Of a DNA stretch of 64,000 nt, positions 12,283 to 20,028 are shown one piece after another. Every line of letters starts with the position of its first letter. Position 1 is the stretch's first letter. Under the pieces are notes generated by a model that saw nothing but the letters and a program-made list of their open reading frames with translations, had not been told where the DNA came from and searched no databases. The stretch is from Solirubrobacter soli DSM 22325 (GTDB lineage Bacteria; Actinomycetota; Thermoleophilia; Solirubrobacterales; Solirubrobacteraceae): positions 138,144-202,143 of the forward strand of contig NZ_KE384073.1 of assembly GCF_000423665.1 (NCBI RefSeq), given 5' to 3'. The position numbers and the translations under genes were made by a program.

Positions 12283-12782
12283 GCGCCGTCAAGTCACGGC
12301 GCCGCGTGCGCCGCACCAGCAGCCACAGCTGCTGGGACCACCTCATCCTCGCGCCCCTCTGGGTCGCGTATGGAGCCAACCTCGGGACCCTGCTGCGAAC
12401 GTGCGATGCGGTCGGCGCGTGCATGGCGGTGCCGAACACCCCGCACTACCACGACGCGCTCGCCAGGGGCGACACGTTGCTACGTCGCCCGTGCATCCAC
12501 TGGGTCGACCGCGGCCAGCGGCACTGGGTCGAGGCCCAGCAGGCGACCGGCACGCGGATCGTGGCCGTCGAGCTCGCCGAGGGAGCGGTCGCCCTGCCGC
12601 GCCTGGAGCCCGCGCGCGAGCGCACGATCGTCCTGCTCGGCCACGAGCACCACGGCGTGCCCGAGGAGGTCGTGGCCCTCGCCGACACGTGCGTCGAGAT
12701 CCCGATGCTCGGCGTCGGCATGAGCCTCAACGTGGCCGTCGCCGGCAGCCTCGTGGCCTACCGGCTGGCCGGCCTAGCGTGA
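12279..12782 (+). CDS. SpoU/TrmH-family RNA 2'-O-methyltransferase (167 aa)
   Basis: The SPOUT fold is complete, with motif 1 GANLGTLLRTCDAVGA, motif 2 LLGHEHHGVPEEV and motif 3 IPMLGVGMSLNVAVAGSLVAYRLA forming the AdoMet knot. It is at the short end for the family and lacks an extra RNA-binding N-terminal domain. It would methylate a ribose in tRNA or rRNA; the target is unknown. The TTG overlaps the glycosyltransferase stop (TTGA), implying co-translation with an unrelated gene. Its 3' end overlaps the convergent secreted-protein gene by nine bases. Confidence 0.85.
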   Translation: MSAVKSRRRVRRTSSHSCWDHLILAPLWVAYGANLGTLLRTCDAVGACMAVPNTPHYHDALARGDTLLRRPCIHWVDRGQRHWVEAQQATGTRIVAVELAEGAVALPRLEPARERTIVLLGHEHHGVPEEVVALADTCVEIPMLGVGMSLNVAVAGSLVAYRLAGLA

Positions 12783-14606
12783 TGCGGCCCGGAAGGCCGC
12801 GCGGACCGTGTTCCAGCCCGCCTTGCGGCGCTCATGCCACTGGACGCTGTTCCACTTCGGGAAGCGGTAGCTGTAGCGCTTGCCGTCGATCGTGATCTTC
12901 AGCGGGCCGGCGGTGCGGGTCTTGACCGTGCCGTCGGCCTGCGCGACGAACTTCAGGTGCGCGGACGGGTCGGCATAGCCGAGCAGCATCCACGGGAGCC
13001 GGATCTCCGCGCCGTCGACGAGGTTGCGGGCGTCGGCGCGTTCGGAGCCGCGGCGCAGCGTGCCGAGGTCGAGGAAGTCGACCGGGTGATCGACCCCGCC
13101 GGCGGTGAACGGGCGCGACAGGATGAAGCGCGGCGACACCCACGCGCCGGTGCCCGCGGGCAGACCGAACACGCTCGGCATCGGGTCCATCTTCGTCGCC
13201 CAGCGCAGCTGCGGCTTGCGGCCGAGCGTGAGCGTGACGTCGCCGTCGATGGTGACCTCCTTGGCTCCCGGAGCCCGCAGGTACAGGTAGGCGGCGTCGT
13301 GCTGGATCGTCTTGCCGCGCCACTCCTTCGTCCTGCCGTCGAGCGTCACCAGCTCCTGCTTGCCGGGCTCCGTGGCGACGAGCCCGAACTGGGTCTCGTT
13401 GGTCAGCACGTTGTGCCAGAGCGGCCGTCTGTCGATCGGGATCGCGAGGTCCTGCGTGTTCCACGAGCGCTTGAACCACTCATCCGTGTACTCGAACAGC
13501 AGCCCGCCCGCGAAGCCGTTGGACTCGATCACGCGCAGCATCGAGGCGTCGATCTTGCCCGCCTGCTGCTCGGAGTGATCGCCCTGGTCGCGTCCGAGCG
13601 GACCGCGGTGCGCGACGCCGATCCCGCTCGGGACGCCGAACTCGGTCACCATCACCGCCTGCCCGGCGTGGTGGGCGCGCAGCTGCTGCAGGTAGGCGGC
13701 ATAGGGGTCGGCCGCGCCCCGGTACTCGAGGCGCAGGAAGTCCGGGTAGTACGGGTACGCGTGGTAGGAGGCGAAGAAGCCGCCCGCCCACGCGGCGGTG
13801 GCCTGCAGGTGCATCGCGTCGATCGAGACCCGGTCCTCGTCTCCGAATGGCTCGAGCGGGTGGGGGAGCGGGTCGGCGGTGATCCAGTTCGTGAACGTCA
13901 GCGGGCGGCTCCATCCGCGGGCGGCCTCGAGCGTCGCGAGGTGGTCGAGGCGGGCGGCGAGCCAGCTCTCCATCGGGGTCGCGTCCGGCGTCGCCGTGAC
14001 GTAGCGGCCCGCATAGGGCGGCGTGCCGGCGTTCTTCGCGTCGGTGGCGCTCGCCGCGGCCGGGTCCCACTCGATCCCTGGTGACCAGGCGAGCAGCCAC
14101 TTCGAGACGTCTGAGCGATACGTCCCGCTCGCGTGGCCGGGTCGCTTCGGCAGCGTCACGCCGCCGTGGACGACCTTGACCGCGTCCTCGATCTCGGCGT
14201 CGAAGCCGTTGGTGACCGACGGGTCGTAGGCGTTCTGGGTGGCGAGGAACTCCTCCTCGGGGATCCACACGCCCTGGATGAAGTGCAGCGGGGCGTTCGG
14301 GTGACGCTGGTTGTACGCGGCGAGGGCGTCGTAGAAGGCCGGGCGCAGGATCGTGTAGACGCGCACGACCTTGGCGTCGAGGTCGCCGATGCCGGTGAGC
14401 CAGCGGTCGTAGTCGGCGCGCGAGGGGGCGAGCTCACCGGGCGCGTGGCCGGGGAGTGTCGCGCCCAGGTTCACGCCCGCCCAGAAGCTCGGCGTCTTGC
14501 CCTGCGTGAGCACGATCTTGTCGCCCTGCACGCGCGCGGGGACCTCCTGGGCCTGTGCCGGGGCGGCGAGGACCAGCAGCGCGAGAAGTGCGAGGGCGAG
14601 ACGCAT
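12774..14606 (-). CDS. Secreted glycoside-hydrolase-like protein (610 aa)
   Basis: A signal peptide (MRLALALLALLVLAAPAQA) is followed by a TIM-barrel-like region (about 25-400) resembling GH5/GH17-type enzymes: FWAGVNLGAT at strand 1, VVRVYTILRPAFYDAL, and VMVTEFGVPSG, where the Glu is at the expected nucleophile position. The C-terminal 200 residues look like beta-sandwich domains (KEVTIDGDVTLTLG; PLKITIDGKRYSYRF). No precise family is recognised. It converges on the glycosyltransferase and methyltransferase genes, so it may trim the polymer made next door; that is inference. A GTG six bases upstream is an alternative start. Confidence 0.7.
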   Translation of the reverse strand: MRLALALLALLVLAAPAQAQEVPARVQGDKIVLTQGKTPSFWAGVNLGATLPGHAPGELAPSRADYDRWLTGIGDLDAKVVRVYTILRPAFYDALAAYNQRHPNAPLHFIQGVWIPEEEFLATQNAYDPSVTNGFDAEIEDAVKVVHGGVTLPKRPGHASGTYRSDVSKWLLAWSPGIEWDPAAASATDAKNAGTPPYAGRYVTATPDATPMESWLAARLDHLATLEAARGWSRPLTFTNWITADPLPHPLEPFGDEDRVSIDAMHLQATAAWAGGFFASYHAYPYYPDFLRLEYRGAADPYAAYLQQLRAHHAGQAVMVTEFGVPSGIGVAHRGPLGRDQGDHSEQQAGKIDASMLRVIESNGFAGGLLFEYTDEWFKRSWNTQDLAIPIDRRPLWHNVLTNETQFGLVATEPGKQELVTLDGRTKEWRGKTIQHDAAYLYLRAPGAKEVTIDGDVTLTLGRKPQLRWATKMDPMPSVFGLPAGTGAWVSPRFILSRPFTAGGVDHPVDFLDLGTLRRGSERADARNLVDGAEIRLPWMLLGYADPSAHLKFVAQADGTVKTRTAGPLKITIDGKRYSYRFPKWNSVQWHERRKAGWNTVRAAFRAASR

Positions 14607-14643
14607 GCACACACTGTGCCCGCGGATCTGGAAGGCTCAAGCC

Positions 14644-15105
14644 ATGAGTACCCAGACGGTGGAGTCGCTGTACGCCGCGTTCAACCGGCGCGACGGGGAC
14701 GCGATGGCCGCCCTGTACGCGCCGGACGGCCATTTCCGCGACCCGGTGTTCGGCGACCTGACGGGTGCCGAGGCCGGAGCAATGTGGCGCATGCTCACCC
14801 GCACCGCGCGCGACCTGACGGTCGAGCTCGCCGAGCACGATGCGCAGTCGGCGCACTGGATCGCCCACTACACGTTCTCCGCCACCGGCCGGCCGGTGGT
14901 CAACGACGTCCGCGCGCGGATCGTGGTGACGGACGGGCTGATCACCGACCATGTCGACTCCTTCAGCTTCTGGAAGTGGTCGCGCCAGGCGCTCGGAACG
15001 AAGGGCCTGCTGCTCGGCTGGACCCCGTTCCTGCGCCGCAAGGTGGGCGGCACGGCCAAGGCCGGCCTCGACAAGTTCATCGCCAAGGAGCGCTCTAGAG
15101 CGTGA
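14644..15105 (+). CDS. SnoaL-like/NTF2-fold protein (153 aa)
   Basis: The one-domain cone-shaped alpha+beta barrel pattern runs from VESLYAAFNRRDGDAMAALYAPDGHFRDPVFGDLTG through the central WIAHYTFSATGRPVVNDVRARIVVTDGLI. Proteins like this bind small hydrophobic ligands or act as small isomerases and hydrolases; the substrate cannot be predicted. A GGAAGG Shine-Dalgarno lies about 8 bases before the ATG. It is divergent from the glycoside-hydrolase-like gene. Its last 11 bases overlap the convergent ornithine-cyclodeaminase gene. Confidence 0.8.
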   Translation: MSTQTVESLYAAFNRRDGDAMAALYAPDGHFRDPVFGDLTGAEAGAMWRMLTRTARDLTVELAEHDAQSAHWIAHYTFSATGRPVVNDVRARIVVTDGLITDHVDSFSFWKWSRQALGTKGLLLGWTPFLRRKVGGTAKAGLDKFIAKERSRA

Positions 15106-16021
15106 TCGTGGTGCCCCGGTCGCCGGCGGCGGCGTAGACGAGCTCCGCGGCCACGATGTCCTCCACGACGTGGCCCATCGCCTTGTAGACGGTGATCTCG
15201 TCGGCGGTGCGGCGGCCTGGCCTGATGTTGAGGAGCACCTCACCGAGCTCGGTCGCGGTGCTCGGGTCGACGCCCTGCAACTCGGCGCAGCCGACCGGCG
15301 TGGGCTCGAACGCCTCGCGGGTCTCGACGAACAGTCGGTGGTCGAGCAACTCGCGGGGGAGCTCGCCATCCGGCGGGCGATAGCCGACCGAGCTGACGTG
15401 CGTGCCGGGCGCGAGCCACTCCTTGGCCACGACCGGCTGCGCGGCGTGCGTGGCGAGCGCGACGACGTCCGCTCCGCGCACGGCCTCCTCGGGGTCGTCG
15501 ACCACGTGCGCGCGTGGATGCAGCTCGACGATCCGCTCGGCGTCGGCGCGGTAGAGCGAGCTGACGCGGATCTCGTCGAAGTCGCGGACGAGCGGGAGCG
15601 TCTTGAGGTGGTGCTCGCCCTGCACGCCGGCACCGATGATCGCCAGCGTGCGGGCGTCCTCTCTCGCCAGCAGGTCGGTCGCGACCGCGGCGGCCGCGGA
15701 CGTTCGGATCGCGGTGATGAAGGTCCCGTCGATAAACGCCTTGCAGGCGCCGGTGTGCTGGTCGTAGAGGCCGATCGTCGCCAGGTGGCTCGGGTCATGG
15801 CTCTCGAAGACCGTCACGACCTTCACCGTCATCAGCCCGTCGCGCAGCCGGCCCGGCATGCCGAGCAGGAACGCCTCGTCGGGCATCGTCAGCTCGTTGC
15901 GGCCGGGGGCGGTGACCTCGCCGCGGGTGAGTGCGGTGAAGCCGTCGCGGAGGGCGTCGAGCAGAGCGCGGAGGTCGAGCAGCTCCTCGACCTCGGCGCG
16001 GTTCAGTACGAGTAGTTCCAT
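15095..16021 (-). CDS. Ornithine cyclodeaminase / mu-crystallin family protein (308 aa)
   Basis: The NAD(P)-binding Rossmann motif is IIGAGVQGEHHLKTL, and the family substrate region has MTVKVVTVFESHDPSHLATIGLYDQHTG and a conserved Asp in DGTFITAIRTSA. Members deaminate ornithine to proline or act on other amino acids, ketimines or opine-like compounds; the exact substrate is open. The start lies inside the 3' end of a 49-residue ORF (overlap 19 bases), so the two are probably translated together, with the small ORF carrying the promoter. The divergent LysR regulator is the natural candidate to control the pair. Confidence 0.85.
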   Translation of the reverse strand: MELLVLNRAEVEELLDLRALLDALRDGFTALTRGEVTAPGRNELTMPDEAFLLGMPGRLRDGLMTVKVVTVFESHDPSHLATIGLYDQHTGACKAFIDGTFITAIRTSAAAAVATDLLAREDARTLAIIGAGVQGEHHLKTLPLVRDFDEIRVSSLYRADAERIVELHPRAHVVDDPEEAVRGADVVALATHAAQPVVAKEWLAPGTHVSSVGYRPPDGELPRELLDHRLFVETREAFEPTPVGCAELQGVDPSTATELGEVLLNIRPGRRTADEITVYKAMGHVVEDIVAAELVYAAAGDRGTTITL

Positions 16022-16152
16022 GTCTTGAGCAGCGCGACGATCTGGGCGGTGGTGCAGGGCGATGGCTGCGCGCCGATCCGGCGCAGCGCCTCCGCTTCGC
16101 GGAGCAGCCACTCGGGGATCGTGACCTCAGGGCGTTGGTCGATGTCGGGCAT
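16003..16152 (-). CDS. Small 49-aa protein coupled to the cyclodeaminase gene
   Basis: The reading frame MPDIDQRPEVTIPEWLLREA...CTTAQIVALLKTWNYSY looks like folded small-protein composition, not noise: two amphipathic helices (about 11-26 and 33-44). No family is recognised. A TACCGT hexamer lies exactly 7 bases before its ATG on this strand, so it appears to be the leaderless first gene of a two-gene operon. It could be a real partner protein or a leader ORF whose translation opens the downstream start. Confidence 0.55.
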   Translation of the reverse strand: MPDIDQRPEVTIPEWLLREAEALRRIGAQPSPCTTAQIVALLKTWNYSY

Positions 16153-16159
16153 GGTCGGG

Positions 16160-16222
16160 ACGGTACGGCCGCGACCGTGACGGAGAAAGACGCGATCCCG
16201 GCGGATTCGGACGCTAGGCGTC
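16160..16222. promoter_or_regulatory. Intergenic control region between LysR gene and small-ORF/OCD operon
   Basis: It holds the minus-strand -10 TACCGT (16165-16160) and the perfect palindrome GACGC-TAG-GCGTC (16210-16222), 14 bases before the LysR GTG. The palindrome is a candidate regulator site, although it does not match the classic T-N11-A form at its ends. Confidence 0.4.
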
Positions 16223-16236
16223 ATGATCCGTCCGTC

Positions 16237-17112
16237 GTGGCCGAACTGCGTCATCTGCGCTACTTCGTCGCGGTCGCGGAGGAGCTGAGCTTCTCGCGCG
16301 CGGCCGACCGGCTGCACATGGCCGCGTCGCCGCTGAGCCAGGCGATCCGGCAGCTCGAGGCCGAGCTCGGCGTCGAGCTGTTCGTGCGCACGACCCGCAC
16401 CGTGACGCTGACCGCCGCGGGAGAGCGGCTGCTCGCCGAGGGCGTCGCGGCGCTGCAGGCGGTCGACGCCGCGTTCGCGAACGCGGCGCGGGCCGGCCGC
16501 GGGGTGCTGGGGACGCTGCGCCTCGGCTCCTCGCCCGCGGCGCGGCACGAGATCCGCCCCGCATTGCTCGGACGGCTGCGCGAGGCCCACCCCGGGATCG
16601 CGGTCGACGCCTCCGAGGCGACGACCGGGAACCTCTGCCGCGAGCTGCTGTCGCACCGGATCGACGTCGCGCTCGGGTTCTGCACCGAGCCCGTCCCGGG
16701 GTTGGCGCGGCGCGTGTTGTCGCGCGAGCGCATGCACGTCTACATGCGCCGGACGCATCCGCTGGCGGGCGCGGAGGAGCTGTCGGTCGAGGTGCTGCGC
16801 GGCGCGCGGGTCGTGATTCCCGCCGACGACCTCAACTCGGGGTTCAACCGGCGCCTGCGGATGCGCGGCGCGTTCGAGCCGGTCGTGGTCTCGGCGATCT
16901 GGGAGGACGCCGAGTGGCCGCCGGGCGACGACCTGCTCACGCTGGCGACCGGCGCGGTCGCGCGGCGGGCCCCGGCGCACATGGCCGTGGCGCGGCTCGT
17001 CCCCGAGGTCGTCATGCCCGTCGACGTGATCTGGCGCGAGGACGACGACTCGCCAGTCCTCGCGCGGTTCCTGGAGGTCGCTACGCCGGCGCCGGAACCG
17101 GCTGGGGCTTGA
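16237..17112 (+). CDS. LysR-family transcriptional regulator (291 aa)
   Basis: The N-terminal winged helix is typical (ELRHLRYFVAVAEELSFSRAADRLHMAASPLSQAIRQLEAELGVELF), followed by a two-lobed effector-binding domain (about 90-285; LGTLRLGSSPAARHEIRPALLGRL, HRIDVALGF). The GTG is chosen so that the protein begins just before the helix-turn-helix; a GTG 60 bases upstream would add residues not usual for the family. It is divergent from the 49-aa/cyclodeaminase operon, the usual LysR arrangement. Its 3' end overlaps the convergent YczE-like gene by 32 bases. Confidence 0.88.
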   Translation: MAELRHLRYFVAVAEELSFSRAADRLHMAASPLSQAIRQLEAELGVELFVRTTRTVTLTAAGERLLAEGVAALQAVDAAFANAARAGRGVLGTLRLGSSPAARHEIRPALLGRLREAHPGIAVDASEATTGNLCRELLSHRIDVALGFCTEPVPGLARRVLSRERMHVYMRRTHPLAGAEELSVEVLRGARVVIPADDLNSGFNRRLRMRGAFEPVVVSAIWEDAEWPPGDDLLTLATGAVARRAPAHMAVARLVPEVVMPVDVIWREDDDSPVLARFLEVATPAPEPAGA

Positions 17113-17677
17113 TCGCGAAGGCGGGCATGAAGACCTGCAGCAGCGGGCCGATCGACAGCGCGTAGACGACCGTGCCGAGGCCGACGGTCCCGCCGAGGAA
17201 GAAGCCGACGACGAGCACGCTGACCTCGATGCTCGTGCGGATCACGCCCACGCTCTTGCCGGTCTTCTTGACGAGGCCGGTCATCAGGCCGTCGCGCGGG
17301 CCGGGGCCGAGCCCGGCGCCGATGTAGGCCGCGCCGGCGACCGCGTTGAGCACCACGCCCGAGGTGAGCAGCGCGAGCTGCAGCGGCAGGCCGTGCACGT
17401 CGCCGAGGATCGAGAGCGTGATGTCGACGACGATGCCGAGGACGATCACGTTGCTCACCGTGCCGATCCCGGGCTTCTGCCGGATCGGGATCCAGGCGAG
17501 CAGGACGAGCGCGCCGGTGATGATCACGATCGTGCCGAAGCTCAGCCCGGTCTTGTCGGAGACGCCCTGGTGGAACACGTCCCACGGGTCGAGGCCGAGG
17601 CCGGCGCGGATCTGCAGCGCCAGGCTCACGCCATAGAGGATCAGGCCGGCGTAGAGCTGCAGAAGTCGTCGGGTCAT
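17081..17677 (-). CDS. YczE/YitT-type integral membrane protein (198 aa)
   Basis: Five to six hydrophobic helices span nearly the whole protein. Family hallmarks are GLGLDPWDVFHQGVS near the start, GLGPGPRDGLMTGL in the second half and VGFFLGGTVGLGT near the end. Function in this family is not firmly known. The divergent neighbour is a MocR-type regulator, the same pairing as ycxD/yczE of Bacillus, so that protein probably controls this gene. An ATG nine bases upstream is an alternative start. Confidence 0.85.
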   Translation of the reverse strand: MTRRLLQLYAGLILYGVSLALQIRAGLGLDPWDVFHQGVSDKTGLSFGTIVIITGALVLLAWIPIRQKPGIGTVSNVIVLGIVVDITLSILGDVHGLPLQLALLTSGVVLNAVAGAAYIGAGLGPGPRDGLMTGLVKKTGKSVGVIRTSIEVSVLVVGFFLGGTVGLGTVVYALSIGPLLQVFMPAFAIKPQPVPAPA

Positions 17678-17686
17678 AGCGATCAT

Positions 17687-17731
17687 GGTGGCGTGACAGT
17701 GGCATTGATTTCTATAGCCAATTCTGAGAAA
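17687..17731. promoter_or_regulatory. AT-rich divergent promoter/operator, YczE-MocR pair
   Basis: This 45-base gap is markedly richer in A and T than its surroundings and contains TATAGC (17714-17719) and a TGGC...GCCA pair that could be a MocR site. The composition argues that the MocR gene starts after it. Confidence 0.45.
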
Positions 17732-19183
17732 GTGGCCTTCGTGCTTCCTGATCGTGGACTGAGTGGACCCCATTTGGCCCGCCTGTTGGGCGCGTGGCGT
17801 TCGAGTGGCCCGGCGTATGCGTCGTTGGCCCGCGCGTTGCGGCTGCTGGTCCTGGACGGGCGGCTGCCCTTGCGCACGCGGCTCCCCGGCGAGCGCGAGC
17901 TGGCCGAGGCGCTTGGCGTCTCGCGCACGACCACAGCGGGCGCGTATGCCGCGCTGCGCGACGAGGGCTTCCTGGCGTCGCGGCGCGGGTCGGGGAGCTG
18001 GACGCAGCTTCCCGCCGATGCGGGTGCGGCGCCGGTCGCGGGTCCGTCCGGCGAGGACGTGATCGACCTCAGCTGTGCGGCCTGCGCGGCGCCGGAGGGC
18101 GCGCTGCACTCGGCGCTGGTGGCGGCGTCGGCCGAGTTGCCGCGGCACCTGCCGGGGCCCGGCTACGACGCGGCGGGGCTGGTGTCCTTGCGGCGTGCTC
18201 TGGCCGAGCAGTTCACCCGCCGCGGCGTGCCCACGACGCCCGACCAGATCTTCGTGACCGCCGGTGCGCTGCACGCGTTCACGCTGTTGTTGCGTGTCCT
18301 GGCCGGGCCCGGCGACCGCGTGCTGACCGAGCACCCGACGTACGCGGCCGCCCTGGACGCGGTGCGGGCGGTGGGTGCGCGCCCCGTGCCGGTGCCGATG
18401 CTGGCCGACGGCTGGGACCTCGACATGCTCGAGGCGACGTTGCGCCAGGCCGCGCCGCGGCTCGCGTACGTGATCCCGGACCACCAGAACCCGACCGGGC
18501 TGACGATGTCGGCTGAGGATCGCTCGCGCCTCGTCGCCTTGACCCGCGCCTCGCGCACGCCGCTCGTCGTCGACGAGACGATCGCGGGGCTGGAGCTCGA
18601 CGGCCAGCCGGGCGAGCTGCCCGTCGCCGCGCTGGATGTCGACGGCGAGACCGCGATCACGATCGGCTCGATGAGCAAGGCGTACTGGGCGGGGATGCGG
18701 ATCGGCTGGATCCGGGCGACGCCCGCACTCGTCCGCCGGTTGTCGGCCGCCCGGGCTGCTCTGGACATCTGCAGCCCGGTGCTGGAGCAGCTCGTCGCGG
18801 TCGAGTTGCTCGCGCGCGAGGACGAGGTGCTCGCCCGCCAGCGCGCCGCCGCCCGCGAGCGGCGCGACACGTTCGTCCGGGCCTTGCGTTCCCAGTTGCC
18901 CGAGTGGCGCGTTCGCGTCCCGGCGGGTGGGTTGTCCCTGTGGGTGGAGCTCGACGCCCCGCGCTCGACCGCCCTGGCCGCGATCGCCGACCGCCACGGC
19001 GTGCGGTTGGCGGCGGGCCCGCGCTTCGGCGTCGACGGCGCCTTCGAGCGCTTCGTCCGCCTCCCGTTCAGCCTCCCGTCACCGGTGCTGGAGGACGCCG
19101 CGTCGCGGCTGGCCGTCGCCTGGCGCGCGGTCTCCGACTCGGCCCCGCTCCCGCTCGACCCCCCGGCGGCCCTCGTCGCCTGA
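17732..19183 (+). CDS. MocR/GntR-type PLP-dependent transcriptional regulator (483 aa)
   Basis: An N-terminal GntR winged helix (about 20-85; LRLLVLDGRLPLRTRLPGERELAEALGVSRTTT) is linked to an aminotransferase fold-type-I domain (about 110-470) with YVIPDHQNPTGLTMS and the PLP Schiff-base Lys in IGSMSKAYWAGMRIG. Such proteins sense PLP or an amino-compound and activate a divergent gene, here the YczE-like membrane protein. The GTG was chosen because the protein then starts MAFVLPDRGLSGPHLARLLG-like, as in relatives. A GTG 39 bases upstream is possible but lies inside the AT-rich control region. Confidence 0.88.
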   Translation: MAFVLPDRGLSGPHLARLLGAWRSSGPAYASLARALRLLVLDGRLPLRTRLPGERELAEALGVSRTTTAGAYAALRDEGFLASRRGSGSWTQLPADAGAAPVAGPSGEDVIDLSCAACAAPEGALHSALVAASAELPRHLPGPGYDAAGLVSLRRALAEQFTRRGVPTTPDQIFVTAGALHAFTLLLRVLAGPGDRVLTEHPTYAAALDAVRAVGARPVPVPMLADGWDLDMLEATLRQAAPRLAYVIPDHQNPTGLTMSAEDRSRLVALTRASRTPLVVDETIAGLELDGQPGELPVAALDVDGETAITIGSMSKAYWAGMRIGWIRATPALVRRLSAARAALDICSPVLEQLVAVELLAREDEVLARQRAAARERRDTFVRALRSQLPEWRVRVPAGGLSLWVELDAPRSTALAAIADRHGVRLAAGPRFGVDGAFERFVRLPFSLPSPVLEDAASRLAVAWRAVSDSAPLPLDPPAALVA

Positions 19184-19186
19184 CCA

Positions 19187-19231
19187 CGAGCGTCGACTTT
19201 GTCGCGCTCTGCGCGAGAAACTCGACACTCG
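19187..19231. terminator. Imperfect 21-bp hairpin just after the MocR gene
   Basis: Left arm 19187-19207 and right arm 19211-19231 pair at 18 of 21 positions over a TCT loop. It begins four bases after the stop codon. It could be a terminator without a T tract or a palindromic repeat; its sequence (centre GCGCTCTGCGC) is unlike the other palindromes here. Confidence 0.5.
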
Positions 19232-19539
19232 CGCCCCGCCGCCCGGCCGCGTGGCGCGTCCCGCCCCGCCGCCCGCGCTCGCCGAGCCGCCCGCGCCCGC
19301 CGGTCGCGTCCCGCCGCGCCCCACCGCCCCGCCCCGCCCTGCCGCGCCGCGCCGCGCCGCGCCGCGCCGCGCACCGCCGCCATTCGCCGCGCCTCGCTGC
19401 CGCGTGGCGCGTCCCGCCGCGCCGCGCCCGCGCGCCGCCGCCATTCGCCGCGCCGCGCCGCGCCGCCGCGTGGCGCGTCCCGCCGCGCGGTGCGGGACGC
19501 TTCGCGGGAACTCGCCGGGACCCTGCGGCGTTTCAGCCC
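19232..19539. repeat. Low-complexity CGCCG/CCGCG tract in a gene gap
   Basis: This region between the MocR and sigma-factor genes holds no credible gene. It is built from short C-rich units, including runs of CCGCG repeated about five times near 19340 and the phrases GCGTGGCGCGTCCCGCC and GCCGCCATTCGCCGCGCC, each recurring. One strand is strikingly C-rich. Long ORFs across it encode only Arg/Pro/Ala low complexity and are rejected. Confidence 0.7.
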
Positions 19540-19545
19540 GTGAAG

Positions 19546-20028
19546 ATGGACTTTCCCGCCCTCTTCGACGCGCACTACGTGCCAGTGCACCGCTACCTCG
19601 CGCACCGGCTCGGCGACCGGGTCGCGGCCGAGGATCTCGCCGCGGAGACGTTTCTCCGTGCGTACGCTTCGCGGGCGAGCTTCGTCGACGGCAGTCCGCG
19701 CGCGTGGGTGTTCACGATCGCGACCAACCTGTTGCGCGATCACGCCCGCGGGGCCGGACGGCGCGCTGCCGCCCACGCGCGGCTGGCGAGCCAGACCGAC
19801 ATGGCGGTGGAGCCCGAGTTCGAGCTGCCCGACCCCCAACTCGCGCTCGCGCTCGCCGCGTTGCGCACCGAGGAGCGCGAGGTGCTTCTGCTCTATGCCT
19901 GGGCCGAGCTGTCCTACGACGAGATCGCGACCGTCACCGGCGTCGCGGTCGGGACGGTGCGGTCGCGGCTGGCTCGTGCGCGTGCGCACCTGACCGCCGA
20001 GCTCGCGCCCGAGAGGAGCCAGACATGA
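19546..20028 (+). CDS. ECF RNA polymerase sigma factor (160 aa)
   Basis: Region 2 (about 5-75; FDAHYVPVHRYLAHRLGD, AEDLAAETFLRAY, AWVFTIATNLLRDHAR) and region 4 (about 100-155; LRTEEREVLLLYAWAELSYDEIATVTGVAVGTVRSRLARARAHL) are both complete. It lacks extra C-terminal domains. The start overlaps no Shine-Dalgarno; a GTG six bases upstream is an alternative. The stop overlaps the ATG of the next gene, a membrane protein that is the probable anti-sigma partner. Confidence 0.9.
   Translation: MDFPALFDAHYVPVHRYLAHRLGDRVAAEDLAAETFLRAYASRASFVDGSPRAWVFTIATNLLRDHARGAGRRAAAHARLASQTDMAVEPEFELPDPQLALALAALRTEEREVLLLYAWAELSYDEIATVTGVAVGTVRSRLARARAHLTAELAPERSQT

Noticed and set aside
14434..15798. Long minus-strand frame across the SnoaL and cyclodeaminase region
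   Set aside because: Low-complexity Arg/Ser/Pro product; the other frames contain recognisable protein families.
18904..19545. Sigma-factor frame extended upstream through the CGCCG tract
   Set aside because: The extension is Pro/Arg/Ala low complexity and would overlap the MocR gene; sigma region 2 begins at the ATG used.
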